A DNA stretch of 43,769 bases. Origin: Thermoguttaceae bacterium (GTDB taxonomy: Bacteria > Planctomycetota > Planctomycetia > Pirellulales > Thermoguttaceae). Of the stretch, positions 1-7,890 are shown in pieces. Made by a program: the position numbers and the translations under genes. The DNA is taken from the NCBI GenBank assembly GCA_017447865.1, contig JAFSMO010000069.1:1-43769 (forward strand), read 5' to 3'. Every line of letters begins with the position of its first letter. Position 1 is the stretch's first letter. The notes under the pieces are model-generated. The model ran no database searches, was not told the DNA's origin, and saw only the letters and a program-made list of their open reading frames with translations.

Positions 1-49
1 CCGCCGGTCAAGTTAGAGATTTAACCCCCTTTATTAACTTGACCGGCGG
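1..49. repeat. Inverted repeat, 15-bp perfect arms
   Basis: Bases 1-15 and 35-49 are perfect reverse complements (CCGCCGGTCAAGTTA and its partner) around a 19-nt AT-rich loop. There is no T-tract after the stem, so an ordinary intrinsic terminator is not evident. It touches the window edge, so it could be the end of a larger repeat or mobile element. Function unknown. Confidence 0.6.
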
Positions 50-55
50 GACGCC

Positions 56-85
56 GGCCCTCCGAATCTTGGCCCTCCGAATCTT
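56..85. repeat. Tandem 15-bp direct duplication
   Basis: The 15-mer GGCCCTCCGAATCTT occurs twice back to back (56-70 and 71-85) without mismatch, just after the inverted repeat. It looks like a recent slippage duplication in the intergenic region upstream of the oxidoreductase gene. Nothing else recognisable lies between 86 and the promoter at 168. Confidence 0.7.
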
Positions 86-167
86 ACTGCTCGCCAATTA
101 ATTCACGACTTTCCATAAAAATCACTCTTTTTTTCTGAAAAATCCTCCAAATTGGGATCGGGACCGG

Positions 168-195
168 TTGAATTTTCTTCCGGGAAGACTATAAT
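168..195 (+). promoter_or_regulatory. Sigma70-type promoter for the oxidoreductase gene
   Basis: TTGAAT (168-173) and a consensus TATAAT (190-195) are separated by 16 bp. Transcription would start near 202 and leave a leader of about 95 nt before the ATG at 297. Predicted by eye. Confidence 0.55.
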
Positions 196-296
196 TGAGT
201 TTAAAGTGCTTCGGCGGCTCAAAACGCACGACCGAAATCCGACTTTATTTTTGTTTCGCCCGCAAGGGCTGGAAGACCCACAAGGAGTAAAATCGA

Positions 297-1493
297 ATGG
301 ATCAGAAAACTATTAATGTGGCCATGATCGGTCAGGGTTTCATGGGGAAATCCCACTCGAACGCCTGGAGTCAGGTCAACAAATTCTTCAACCCGCCGAT
401 TACCCCCGTAATGCACACGGTGTACGGGATGGAAGCGGAACACCCGGAAGTCTTCGCGAAGAAATGGGGCTGGGCCAACGCTTCGACCAACTGGGAAGAA
501 ACCGTCAAAAGCCCGGAGATCGGCCTGGTCGATATTGTGACGCCGAACTTCATGCATGCTCCACCGGCAAAAGCCGCCATCATGGCCGGCAAAAAGTGCG
601 TGACCTGCGAGAAACCGATCGCCGGCTCGCTGGACGACGCCCGTGCAATGGCCGAAGCATCTGAAAAGTACAACGTCCCGTCTTTCGTCTGGTTCGTTTA
701 TCGTCGCTGCCCGGCAGTCGCCTACGCTCACCAGATGGTCAAGGCCGGCATGCTCGGCGACATTCTGCACATCCGCGCGACCTACCTTCAAGACTGGGCC
801 GATGAAAACGTCCCGATGACCTGGCGCTTCAAGAAAGAAACCGCCGGTTCCGGAGCTCACGGCGACCTGAACGCTCACATCACCGACATGACGCGCTTCG
901 TCGCTGGCGTCGAGATCGAGGAGATCTGCGGCTGCATCAGCAAAACGTTCGTTCCGAAACGCAAGAAGCTGACCGGTCTGGTCAACCAGACGAACATCAT
1001 CGGCGGCGCCCAGAGCGGAAGCGAAGAGTACGACGACGTGACGGTTGACGACGCGGTCCTCTACCTGGCCAAGTTCAACAACGGCGCGGTCGGAAGCTTC
1101 GAAGCCGCCCGTCAGGCGACCGGTAACAAGAACGCGAACTACTTCGAGATCAACGGCACGAAAGGCACGCTCAAATTCGCGTTCGAGCGCATGAACGAGC
1201 TGCAGTTCTACGATGCCACGCGTCCGAGCGGCATTCAGGGCTGGACCACGATCCTGTGCACGCACGGCGCGGACCATCCGTACGTCGCCAACTGGTGGCC
1301 GGATGGGCACCTCATCGGTTACGAGCACACGTTCGTGAACATGGCGTACGACGTGCTGAAGGTCCTCAACGGCGAAGAGCCGACGATCCCGCTCGCCACG
1401 TTCCGCGATGCGTATCAGACGCAGCGTATTCTCGAAGCCGCCCTGATCTGCGCGGAAGAGAAACGTTTCGTCAAGCTCGACGAAGTGAAATGA
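297..1493 (+). CDS. Gfo/Idh/MocA family NAD(P)-dependent oxidoreductase
   Basis: Encodes 398 residues, a normal length for the family. A Rossmann dinucleotide site is visible at the N-terminus (VAMIGQGFMGKSHSNAW, about residues 8-24), followed by the family hallmark CEKPIA near residue 103 and the alpha/beta substrate domain that fills the C-terminal half. Members oxidise or reduce sugars, inositols and related polyols; planctomycetes encode many copies and the substrate cannot be told from sequence. The ATG at 297 is preceded by AAGGAG at 282-287, a good ribosome site. No signal peptide is seen, so it is probably cytoplasmic. The gene has its own promoter and is separated from the polysaccharide genes downstream by a 307-bp repeat-filled gap, so co-function is not implied. 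Confidence 0.9.
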   Translation: MDQKTINVAMIGQGFMGKSHSNAWSQVNKFFNPPITPVMHTVYGMEAEHPEVFAKKWGWANASTNWEETVKSPEIGLVDIVTPNFMHAPPAKAAIMAGKKCVTCEKPIAGSLDDARAMAEASEKYNVPSFVWFVYRRCPAVAYAHQMVKAGMLGDILHIRATYLQDWADENVPMTWRFKKETAGSGAHGDLNAHITDMTRFVAGVEIEEICGCISKTFVPKRKKLTGLVNQTNIIGGAQSGSEEYDDVTVDDAVLYLAKFNNGAVGSFEAARQATGNKNANYFEINGTKGTLKFAFERMNELQFYDATRPSGIQGWTTILCTHGADHPYVANWWPDGHLIGYEHTFVNMAYDVLKVLNGEEPTIPLATFRDAYQTQRILEAALICAEEKRFVKLDEVK

Positions 1494-1521
1494 GTTTTTC
1501 CTGAACCCCTGCGTTCACTTT

Positions 1522-1777
1522 AATGCCTCCCCTGAAAGGGGAGGGGGACCGCCGCAGGCGGTGGAGGGGTTCCGAAACGGGTGAAAATCAAACACTCGGC
1601 CAGAACCCCCCAGCCTCGCTGCGCTCGGCAGCCCCCCTTTCAGGGGGGCCTTTAAACGCGGAGGTGACGCCGCAGGCGGTGGAGGGGTTCCGAAACCACG
1701 ACGGATTTTCCTCACTTCAGAACCCCTCGTTCCGCTTCGCTCACCAGCCCCCCTTTTTCAGTGGGGCCTTTTTTTTT
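1522..1777. repeat. Intergenic GC-rich repeat cluster
   Basis: The 307-bp gap 1494-1800 holds no credible gene. A 28-bp unit starting GCCGCAGGCGGTGGAGGGG occurs at 1551-1578 and again, identical, at 1669-1696. Between them sits a hairpin with 8-bp arms (GCCCCCCT...AGGGGGGC, 1631-1649). A degenerate third hairpin at 1747-1768 ends in a T run and can act as terminator. Short open frames across this stretch are translations of the repeat and are not genes. Confidence 0.65.
1747..1777 (+). terminator. Rho-independent terminator
   Basis: A GCCCCC...GGGGC stem (1747-1753 with 1763-1767) is followed directly by nine T residues (1769-1777). It lies between the oxidoreductase gene and the deacetylase gene and separates the two transcription units. 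Confidence 0.5.
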
Positions 1778-1800
1778 AATTTCTTACTCTTTGCCCGACC

Positions 1801-2667
1801 ATGACCTCATTCCTCAATGCTTTCACCGTGGACGTGGAAGACTTTTACCAGGTCTCCGCTTTTGAAAAGTTCATCTCCCGTGACTCCTGGGCCGACTACC
1901 CGCAGCGGATCGTGGAAAGTTTGCCGCGGATTTTGGACCTTCTGGCCGAATTTCAGGTCCGTGGAACTTTTTTCATTCTGGGCTGGCAGGCGGAGAACCA
2001 CCCGGAACTGGTTCGAAAGATCGCGGACGCCGGGCACGAAATCGGGTTTCATTCTTTCTCGCACTCGCTGATTTACGAGATGGAACCGGCCGCGTTCCGG
2101 GAGGAACTTCAACGGGGAAAGCGTCTTTTGGAGGATCTGACCGGGCAGCAAGTCGAGGCGTTTCGCGCGCCGAGCTTTTCCATCACGAAAAAGTCCCTCT
2201 GGGCGCTGGACGTTCTGGCCGACGAGGGTTTCCGGTACGACTCGAGCATTTTCCCGATCTACCACGACCGCTACGGGATCCCCGACGCGCCGCGGGAGAT
2301 CCACTCCATCGAGACGCAGAACGGCACGCTCTGGGAGTTCCCCCCGTCCGCCGCGGCTTTCTTCAAAATGAACCTCCCCGTCTCCGGCGGCGGCTACTTC
2401 CGGCTTTACCCCTACGCCCTGACGCGGCATTTTCTCCGGCGCATCAACAAAAAAGAGGGGCGGCCATTCATTTTCTACGTGCACCCGTGGGAAGTGGACC
2501 CGGAACAGCCGGTCCTTCCGTTCGGCTCCCGCGCGACCCAGTTCCGCCACCGGGTCGGTCTGGGACGGAATTTGGCGAAACTGAGAAAACTTTTACGTGA
2601 TTTCCAATTTTGCACACTCTCTGAGGCGATTCAGGTCGAAATAGAGAAAACAGGAAATTTTAAGTAG
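1801..2667 (+). CDS. Polysaccharide deacetylase (NodB), exosortase-A-associated type
   Basis: 288 residues. The N-terminus FTVDVEDFYQVSAFE (residues 8-22) is nearly the signature of the XrtA/PEP-CTERM-associated deacetylase family (TIGR03006). NodB metal site residues are visible: Asp11 in TVDVED and the pair His84/His88 in HSFSHSL, followed by FRAPSFSI (about 121-128) as motif 3. The enzyme would remove N-acetyl groups from an exopolysaccharide. No signal peptide is obvious. The ATG at 1801 follows the terminator T run closely and has no clear Shine-Dalgarno sequence. It heads a group with the glycosyltransferase and ligase-like gene downstream, each separated by a palindromic heptamer repeat. 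Its TAG stop (2665-2667) is part of the first GTAGTCA repeat unit. Confidence 0.88.
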   Translation: MTSFLNAFTVDVEDFYQVSAFEKFISRDSWADYPQRIVESLPRILDLLAEFQVRGTFFILGWQAENHPELVRKIADAGHEIGFHSFSHSLIYEMEPAAFREELQRGKRLLEDLTGQQVEAFRAPSFSITKKSLWALDVLADEGFRYDSSIFPIYHDRYGIPDAPREIHSIETQNGTLWEFPPSAAAFFKMNLPVSGGGYFRLYPYALTRHFLRRINKKEGRPFIFYVHPWEVDPEQPVLPFGSRATQFRHRVGLGRNLAKLRKLLRDFQFCTLSEAIQVEIEKTGNFK

Positions 2668-2805
2668 TCAGAGGGAAGTAGTCAGTAGTCAGTAGTCAGT
2701 AGTCAGCGTTCTGCCTTCGGCAGAATATAGGAATTAAGTCAGAAACCCAATCCCATATTTCGGCGAAGCCGAAACGCTGACTACTGACTACTGACTACTG
2801 ACTAC
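2664..2805. repeat. Heptamer-armed palindrome R1 (GTAGTCA type)
   Basis: The left arm has one GTAGTCA at 2664-2670, a spacer unit, then four exact tandem copies (2678-2705). The right arm has four exact copies of the reverse complement TGACTAC (2778-2805). The 72-nt core starts GCGTT and ends AACGC, so the pairing continues, and contains two mini-hairpins with 3-nt loops (TTCTGCC-TTC-GGCAGAA and TTTCGGC-GAA-GCCGAAA). The element begins inside the stop codon of the deacetylase and ends 10 bases before the next ATG. Confidence 0.9.
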
Positions 2806-2815
2806 TTAAAAACAA

Positions 2816-4039
2816 ATGAATATTTTATTCATCACGCACCGCTTCCCCTACCCGCCGAACCGCGGGGACAGCATCCGGTCGTTCCACTTTCTGGAACGTT
2901 TCGCGGCCATGGGGTCCGTCTCGCTCGCGTCGCTTTACGACGAGGAACCGTCCGAAGAAGCGCACGAAGTGCTGGGGAAACTCTGCCAGAACGTCGTGAT
3001 GAGCCGGTGGGGCCACAAACGCCGGTGGTTTCGCGCCGCATGCGCCCTGATCAGCGGCAAAACCATGACGGAGGGCCTTTTCTTCCGCCACGAATTCCGA
3101 AACAAACTGAGGAAACTCGTTTCCGGGACCCAGTTCGACCGGATCGTCGTTTTTTGCTCCAGCATGTTCCAGTACCTCGACGTTCTGAAAGGGACGCGGA
3201 ACGAACAGACGCCGGTCATCGTGGACCTGGTGGACGTGGACAGTCAGAAGTGGTTTGACTACGCCGAAAAGGCGCGCGGCTGGAAACGGCTCGTTTTCAG
3301 GACGGAAGGCCGGCGGCTGCGGCAGCTGGAGATCCAGATCGGAAACCGCTGCTCCGCGCTGCTTGCCGTGACTCCCGAGGAGACCGCCCTTTACAAAAGT
3401 TTCGCGACGGGGAAGATCCCGGAATCCCTGCGGATCGAAGCGATCCCGAACGGCGTGAAGACCGACTTTTTCAATCCGACGCTCCCGGAACTGGCGGCGA
3501 TCCCCGAGATCCCGCACCGGCTGGTTTTCGTCGGGGCGCTCGATTACCGCGCCAACGTCGGCGGCGTGGAGTGGTTCGTCCAGAACGTCCTCCCGGCCCT
3601 GCGGGAACGATTCGCCGACTGCCAGTTTGACGTCGTGGGGAGCAATCCGGTCGCGTCGCTTCATCAACTTGCCGAGACGGAACCGGGCATGAATTTGATC
3701 GGAACCGTTCCGGACGTTCGTTCGTATTTAAAGCGTGCGTCGGTGGTGGTGATCCCGCTCCAGGTGGCCCGCGGCCTGCAAAACAAAGTACTTGAGGCGT
3801 GTGCGATGGCGCGGCCCACGGTCGTTTCGCCCTGCGCGGGTGAAGGGATCCAGCGCCTGACCGATGACGATTTCCGCGTCTGTGCCACACCGGAAGAGTG
3901 GGTCGAAACCCTCACGAGCCTTTTCCGTTCCCCCGAAGAGCGGGCGGCATTGGCCCAGCGCGGGCATGAACTCGCAGAACAAAATTACGGCTGGAACGCC
4001 CAGCTTCGGAAGCTGGAGCGCGTTCTGGCGTTGAAGTAG
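2816..4039 (+). CDS. Glycosyltransferase, PEP-CTERM/exosortase-associated (GT4-like)
   Basis: 407 residues. The N-terminus MNILFITHRFPYPPNRGDS matches the sugar transferases that accompany exosortase loci (TIGR03087 type). The C-terminal half is a GT4 Rossmann domain with RLVFVGALDYRANVGGVEWF (about residues 240-259), VVGSNP, and the nucleotide-sugar region VVIPLQVARGLQNKVLEACA (about 310-329). It would add a sugar, probably from a nucleotide donor, during assembly of the surface polysaccharide. The start codon lies 10 bases after repeat R1 with no Shine-Dalgarno sequence, so initiation may be weak or leader-independent. The TAG stop (4037-4039) is again inside a GTAGTCA unit. The exact acceptor and donor are unknown. 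Confidence 0.87.
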   Translation: MNILFITHRFPYPPNRGDSIRSFHFLERFAAMGSVSLASLYDEEPSEEAHEVLGKLCQNVVMSRWGHKRRWFRAACALISGKTMTEGLFFRHEFRNKLRKLVSGTQFDRIVVFCSSMFQYLDVLKGTRNEQTPVIVDLVDVDSQKWFDYAEKARGWKRLVFRTEGRRLRQLEIQIGNRCSALLAVTPEETALYKSFATGKIPESLRIEAIPNGVKTDFFNPTLPELAAIPEIPHRLVFVGALDYRANVGGVEWFVQNVLPALRERFADCQFDVVGSNPVASLHQLAETEPGMNLIGTVPDVRSYLKRASVVVIPLQVARGLQNKVLEACAMARPTVVSPCAGEGIQRLTDDDFRVCATPEEWVETLTSLFRSPEERAALAQRGHELAEQNYGWNAQLRKLERVLALK

Positions 4040-4155
4040 TCAGTGGTCAGTAGTCAGTAGTCAGCGTTCTGCCTTCGGCAGAATTTAAAATTTAAATTAA
4101 TCCCATATTTCGGCGCAGCCGAAACACTGACTACTGACTACTAACTACTGACTAC
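4036..4155. repeat. Heptamer-armed palindrome R2 (GTAGTCA type)
   Basis: Left arm: four heptamers at 4036-4063 (GTAGTCA, GTGGTCA, GTAGTCA, GTAGTCA). Right arm: four at 4128-4155 (TGACTAC, TGACTAC, TAACTAC, TGACTAC). The core (4064-4127) shares both mini-hairpins with R1 but differs between them. It starts at the stop codon of the glycosyltransferase. A good ribosome site (AAGGAG, 4166-4171) follows it, unlike R1. Confidence 0.9.
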
Positions 4156-4183
4156 TTAAAAAACCAAGGAGAGATCAAGAAAG

Positions 4184-5500
4184 ATGAAAGGCGTACTTTT
4201 TGTTTATATGCTGTCCACGCTGGGCATGTGCTGCGGCTTTTTCTCACCTTTCATCGGCGTTTGCGTTTACGTTCTGTTCGGTGTGATGGCACCGAATGCT
4301 CTTTGGTACTACTCTCTGCCGCCGACGTACCTGAATACCGGGTTTGGTTTCTCGGAAGTCGTCGCATACCCGATGATCATCGGCTGGTTCATGAACCGGT
4401 GCGGAAATTTAAATATTGGAAAGGCGTACATGCCGCTTTTTCTTCTTTGCGGATACACGCTCTGGGTTTTTATTTCCATGATGTTTACGAGCTGGTCACC
4501 CGCGGGTTTTGCTCAGGTTCTTATGAATATCCGCCTCCTTTTGGCGATTTTTATCGTGGTTTCCCTGTGCGACACGGTTCAAAAACTCCGAATCATCATC
4601 TGGTGCCTCGTATTTGGCTCGGGATTTGTAGCCTATGAGCTTAATATGTCGTACCTGGCCGGTTTTAACCGTCTTCAGATGGTCGGTTACTCCGGGATGG
4701 ATAATAACTTCTTCGCCGTCTCGATGGTGGTCGGGGCTGTGGTGGCGTTTTTCACCGGACTTGCGGAAAGGAACATCGTATTAAAAGGACTGGCGTTTTT
4801 GGCCGCAATACTTCAAGCTCACGTCGTCATGTTTTCCATGTCTCGAGGCGGTATGCTTGGGCTTGGCGTCGCGTTCTTCTTCTCATTCCTTACACTTCCG
4901 AAAACGGCAAGCAATATGATCCTCTACGCGATCTTCCTTGGTGTAGGCCTTTCCCTGTTTGGCCCCAGTGCGCAGGAACGTTTCTTCTCCTCGTTTAAAA
5001 ACATGGAAGACTTGGACGGTTCCGCCCAGTCCCGTTTGTTCAGCTGGAAAAACTGCCTGATTTCGATCAAAGAAAAACCATTATGGGGGGTGGGTGTGCA
5101 AAAGTGGGCCACTTATTCCCAATCACGGTTTGGGGTGACTTTGGAAGCGCACTCGACCTGGTTCCAGGCTGGCGTAGAATCCGGGATCCCGGCTCTGTTC
5201 TTCCTTCTGGGATTTTTCATGCTTACGGTTCTTCGGCTTATGCCGTTCGTTTGGGGGAGCCGAAAAGTGCCTGACCCCCGAATAGCAACGTATATGCAAA
5301 TGACCATTACTGGTATTATAGCGTACTGCATCTCCGCCCAGTTCGTTTCGCTGTACGCCATGGAAAACGTTTTCTACATGGCGGCGGTGGGGCTGGTTTG
5401 TCTGAAACTCGTTCACCTGAAACAGGTGGAGGACGCGGAGGAAGAAACCGCCCAAATGTTTGAGATGCGTAAAGAAATGGAATATTCCCTGATGAGTTAA
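4184..5500 (+). CDS. O-antigen ligase/polymerase-like membrane protein, exosortase-associated
   Basis: 438 residues with about ten to twelve hydrophobic segments from the N-terminus to about residue 415. The pattern fits the Wzy/WaaL superfamily and most resembles the putative O-glycosylation ligase next to exosortase A (TIGR03097): LFGVMAPNALWYY near residue 30, MDNNFFAVSMVVGA near 168, the SMSRGGMLGLG motif near 217, and SAQSRLFSWKNCL with EAHSTWFQAGVESG in the large loop near 275-335. It would transfer polymerised or lipid-linked glycan at the inner membrane. AAGGAG at 4166-4171 precedes the ATG at 4184, somewhat far away. The gene is only 6 bp from the downstream transporter, so the two are probably co-transcribed. 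Confidence 0.8.
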   Translation: MKGVLFVYMLSTLGMCCGFFSPFIGVCVYVLFGVMAPNALWYYSLPPTYLNTGFGFSEVVAYPMIIGWFMNRCGNLNIGKAYMPLFLLCGYTLWVFISMMFTSWSPAGFAQVLMNIRLLLAIFIVVSLCDTVQKLRIIIWCLVFGSGFVAYELNMSYLAGFNRLQMVGYSGMDNNFFAVSMVVGAVVAFFTGLAERNIVLKGLAFLAAILQAHVVMFSMSRGGMLGLGVAFFFSFLTLPKTASNMILYAIFLGVGLSLFGPSAQERFFSSFKNMEDLDGSAQSRLFSWKNCLISIKEKPLWGVGVQKWATYSQSRFGVTLEAHSTWFQAGVESGIPALFFLLGFFMLTVLRLMPFVWGSRKVPDPRIATYMQMTITGIIAYCISAQFVSLYAMENVFYMAAVGLVCLKLVHLKQVEDAEEETAQMFEMRKEMEYSLMS

Positions 5501-5506
5501 ACCTTT

Positions 5507-6466
5507 ATGCGAGCTTCCGATTCCATTTTTGCCAATGGCCCGGTTTCCGGCGCGGACCATTCCGTCACGCTGGCGATTTACCGGATCACCCTGCTTGGGG
5601 CGCTCCTGAACCTTGTGCTGGTCGTCATTAAGTTCGTCGCGGGGTTTCTCGGGAACAGTTCCGTCCTGGTGGCGGACGCCATGCACAGTTTGAGCGACTT
5701 CGTGACCGATTTCGTTCTGATCCTCGGTGCAAAATACTGGGCCGCCGACGCGGATGAGGGCCACCCCTACGGCCACGCCAAGCTGGAAACCATCGTGACC
5801 CTTTTCATCGGCGTCGCGCTGATCATCGTCGGCGGGCGGCTGATCCTCGGCGCCGTCGCAACGCTGCGATCCATGATTTTCGACCCGTCGTACCACCATC
5901 CCATGCCGGGGAAAATCGCGCTGATCGCCGCTCTGGTCTCGATCCTCGTGAAAGAATTTTTGTACCGTGTCACGGCAAAAGTCGGGCGAAACGTTCATTC
6001 CTCGGCGGTCGTGGCGAACGCGTGGCACCACCGGTCCGACGCCCTGAGCTCGATCCCCGCGGCGCTGGCGGTCGGCTGCTGCCTGTTTTGGGGCGAGAAG
6101 TACGCGTTTCTGGATCCGGTCGCGACGGTCCTCGTCGGCGGGATGGTTTTCTACGCCGCCTGGATCATTCTTTACCCGACGTTCGGAACGCTGATGGACG
6201 CGGGGGCGTCGAGGGAAACCATTCAGAAAATCTCAGAGATCGTGAAAGCCACGCCGGGGGTCAGCAACCCACACCACATCAGAACCCGCAGCATGGGCCA
6301 GGGGTACGACGTGGATCTTCACGTTTGGGTCAATGGAACCATGACCGTCCACGAAAGCCACCAACTGGCCCACACCATCGAAAAAACGCTCAAGCAGACC
6401 CCCGATCTGAAGATTCTGGACGTCATCATCCACATCGAACCGGAAGGGGAGACCGGGGAAGACTGA
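5507..6466 (+). CDS. Cation diffusion facilitator (CDF) family transporter
   Basis: 319 residues, the usual CDF length. Six membrane helices are expected, with the two metal-site motifs DAMHSLSDFVTD (about residues 58-69) and NAWHHRSDALSS (about 173-184), the HxxxD pairs that bind divalent metal. The C-terminal cytoplasmic ferredoxin-like domain is present (THIEKTLKQTPDLKILDVIIHIEP-like end). It exports Zn2+, Fe2+ or Mn2+ in exchange for protons; the ion cannot be assigned by eye. The gene starts 6 bp after the ligase-like gene and has no clear Shine-Dalgarno site, which suggests translational coupling. Whether metal transport is linked to the metal-dependent deacetylase upstream is speculation. 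Confidence 0.9.
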   Translation: MRASDSIFANGPVSGADHSVTLAIYRITLLGALLNLVLVVIKFVAGFLGNSSVLVADAMHSLSDFVTDFVLILGAKYWAADADEGHPYGHAKLETIVTLFIGVALIIVGGRLILGAVATLRSMIFDPSYHHPMPGKIALIAALVSILVKEFLYRVTAKVGRNVHSSAVVANAWHHRSDALSSIPAALAVGCCLFWGEKYAFLDPVATVLVGGMVFYAAWIILYPTFGTLMDAGASRETIQKISEIVKATPGVSNPHHIRTRSMGQGYDVDLHVWVNGTMTVHESHQLAHTIEKTLKQTPDLKILDVIIHIEPEGETGED

Positions 6467-6475
6467 AAGCTAAAC

Positions 6476-7282
6476 TCACTGGTAAACGCGAACGTAATCG
6501 ATCTCGTACGTCATCGGGAACGCGGAATCGTCGATCCCTTTCTGACCGCCCCAGCCGCCGCCGATCGCCGTGTTAATGATCAGGTAGTGCGGTTTGTCGA
6601 ACGGCCACGGATCGACCGGCATGTCGCCGCGCTTGAATGTGAAGTAAAGGTGATCGTCCACAAAAAAGTCCATCTTGTCGGCCGTCCATTCGACCGCGTA
6701 AACGGCAAAACGGTTTTCCACGTTCTCCAGGCGAATATTCTCCCCCTTGCCAACGTGGTGGCCGTCGTGAGCCGCGTGGACCGTCGCGTGGATCTGAGTC
6801 GGGTTGAAGCCGACGTACTCCATGATGTCGATCTCACCGCAGCGCGGCCAGTTGATTTCATGAATATTGTTCCCGAGCATCCAGATGGCGGGCCAGGCGC
6901 CGCGGCCGGTCGGGAGTTTGGCGCGGACTTCGATTCGGCCGTAGGTCCAGGACGCTTTGCCGTCGGTCGTGACGCTCCCGGACGTGTATTTCGCCTTCTG
7001 GCCGTTTTCTTCGTAATCCTCGCGGAAGCTCTTGATGATGAGTTTTCCGTTCTTCTGGTAAACGTTTTTCTCGCGTCCTCTCGTGTAGAACTGAGCCTCA
7101 CCGTTCCGCACAAAGCCGTGCTCGTAGCCCCATTTGGCGGGGTCGGGGAGGCCCGTGCCTTTGAATTCATCGTACCAGACGAGCTTGAGCGTCTTGCCGT
7201 CGTGGGTCGTGACGGTCTGCGGAACGCGCGCCAGGCAGAACGCCGGCAGCAAAAGGGCAAGGCAGAAAATCAGTTTTTTCAT
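6476..7282 (-). CDS. Secreted glycoside hydrolase family 16 (beta-glucanase-like)
   Basis: 268 residues with a clear signal peptide (MKKLIFCLALLLPAFCLA, cleavage near residue 19). The GH16 catalytic motif is GEIDIMEYVG, with the nucleophile and the acid/base glutamates in the E-x-D-x-x-E pattern. Flanking family blocks are WYDEFKGTG near residue 36, GRIEVRAKLPTGRGAWPAIW and the substrate-cleft YTSGSVTT. The fold hydrolyses beta-1,3(-1,4)-glucans or galactans such as laminarin, agar or carrageenan; the exact substrate is open. AAAGGAAAA lies a few bases upstream of the ATG and is a good ribosome site. It converges with the CDF gene, with 9 bp between the stop codons. Confidence 0.9.
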   Translation of the reverse strand: MKKLIFCLALLLPAFCLARVPQTVTTHDGKTLKLVWYDEFKGTGLPDPAKWGYEHGFVRNGEAQFYTRGREKNVYQKNGKLIIKSFREDYEENGQKAKYTSGSVTTDGKASWTYGRIEVRAKLPTGRGAWPAIWMLGNNIHEINWPRCGEIDIMEYVGFNPTQIHATVHAAHDGHHVGKGENIRLENVENRFAVYAVEWTADKMDFFVDDHLYFTFKRGDMPVDPWPFDKPHYLIINTAIGGGWGGQKGIDDSAFPMTYEIDYVRVYQ

Positions 7283-7378
7283 TTTGGTTTTCCTTTGAAT
7301 TAGGGGTCCTGAACGTTAAAATAAGAATCGGGATCTAAAGCCAAAAAAACGCCCAAAATCCCGTGTAAGCGGCTCCGT

Positions 7379-7840
7379 TCAAACCGGTTTCGCGGCGCAT
7401 CTCCGGCACAAACCCTGAAAATCGAGCGTGTAGTCCAGAACGATCGCCCCATCCGGCACGGACTCCGGCGGAAGGGTGATTTGCTCGTCCTCCTGGCATG
7501 GAATATCGTAAACCGCCCCGCAATCGACGCAGATCAAATGGTGGTGCGGGTGCATGAACGCGTCGTACCGCATCGAAGAGCCGGGATGGTTCAGCCGACG
7601 GATGATCCGGCTGCGGCTGAACTGCTCCAGAATCCGGTAAACGCTCATCCGCGAAACGCTCGAGCAGGTCGGGTGAAGGCGCTCGAAGATCATGTCGGGC
7701 GTGGGGTGATTGTGCATCTGGCAGAGCGTCTGGTACACGATGAACCGCTGGATCGTCGCCGCCAGGCCGTGCCGGTTGCACAGTTCGCGAAAAGCGATGA
7801 ATTCCGGGTCGTTTTTCGTCATTTTATCCTTTTCACTCAT
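7379..7840 (-). CDS. Fur/PerR/Zur family metal-dependent repressor
   Basis: 153 residues, typical of the family. A winged helix occupies about residues 1-95 with the recognition region SRMSVYRILEQF. It is followed by the metal-site stretch HPHHHLICVDCG (97-108) and a second Cys pair CRRC (145-148), which with CVDC (104-107) forms the structural zinc site. It probably senses Fe2+, Zn2+ or peroxide; the subtype is not decidable by eye. Two starts are possible: ATG at 7840 (weak AGG upstream) or ATG at 7822, which has AAAGGA just upstream, so residue 7 may be the real start. The gene follows tyrA on the same strand, with the parS-like palindrome in the 50-bp gap. Confidence 0.9.
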   Translation of the reverse strand: MSEKDKMTKNDPEFIAFRELCNRHGLAATIQRFIVYQTLCQMHNHPTPDMIFERLHPTCSSVSRMSVYRILEQFSRSRIIRRLNHPGSSMRYDAFMHPHHHLICVDCGAVYDIPCQEDEQITLPPESVPDGAIVLDYTLDFQGLCRRCAAKPV

Positions 7841-7848
7841 TTCGCCTG

Positions 7849-7864
7849 CGTTTCACGTGAAACA
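7849..7864. promoter_or_regulatory. Candidate parS site (ParB/Spo0J binding)
   Basis: Bases 7850-7863 read GTTTCACGTGAAAC, a perfect 14-bp palindrome identical to the core of the bacterial parS consensus TGTTTCACGTGAAACA. With flanks the match is 15 of 16 (C instead of T at 7849). It lies between the tyrA stop and the Fur start. Known family knowledge: ParB dimers load here and recruit Smc. It does not resemble Fur, PerR or Zur boxes, so autoregulation of the adjacent gene is less likely. Confidence 0.75.
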
Positions 7865-7890
7865 TCAAACCCGACCAAACTGCCGCTGAA

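Noticed and set aside
1515..1804. Short open frames on both strands in the 1.5-1.8 kb gap
   Set aside because: They translate the GC-rich repeat and hairpins; there is no ribosome site and no family resemblance.
2664..2805. CRISPR array
   Set aside because: The repeats are tandem 7-mers without spacers and have inverted partners; no cas genes are in the window.
7849..7864. Fur box for autoregulation
   Set aside because: The sequence lacks the GATAAT-type pattern of Fur, PerR or Zur boxes and matches parS instead.
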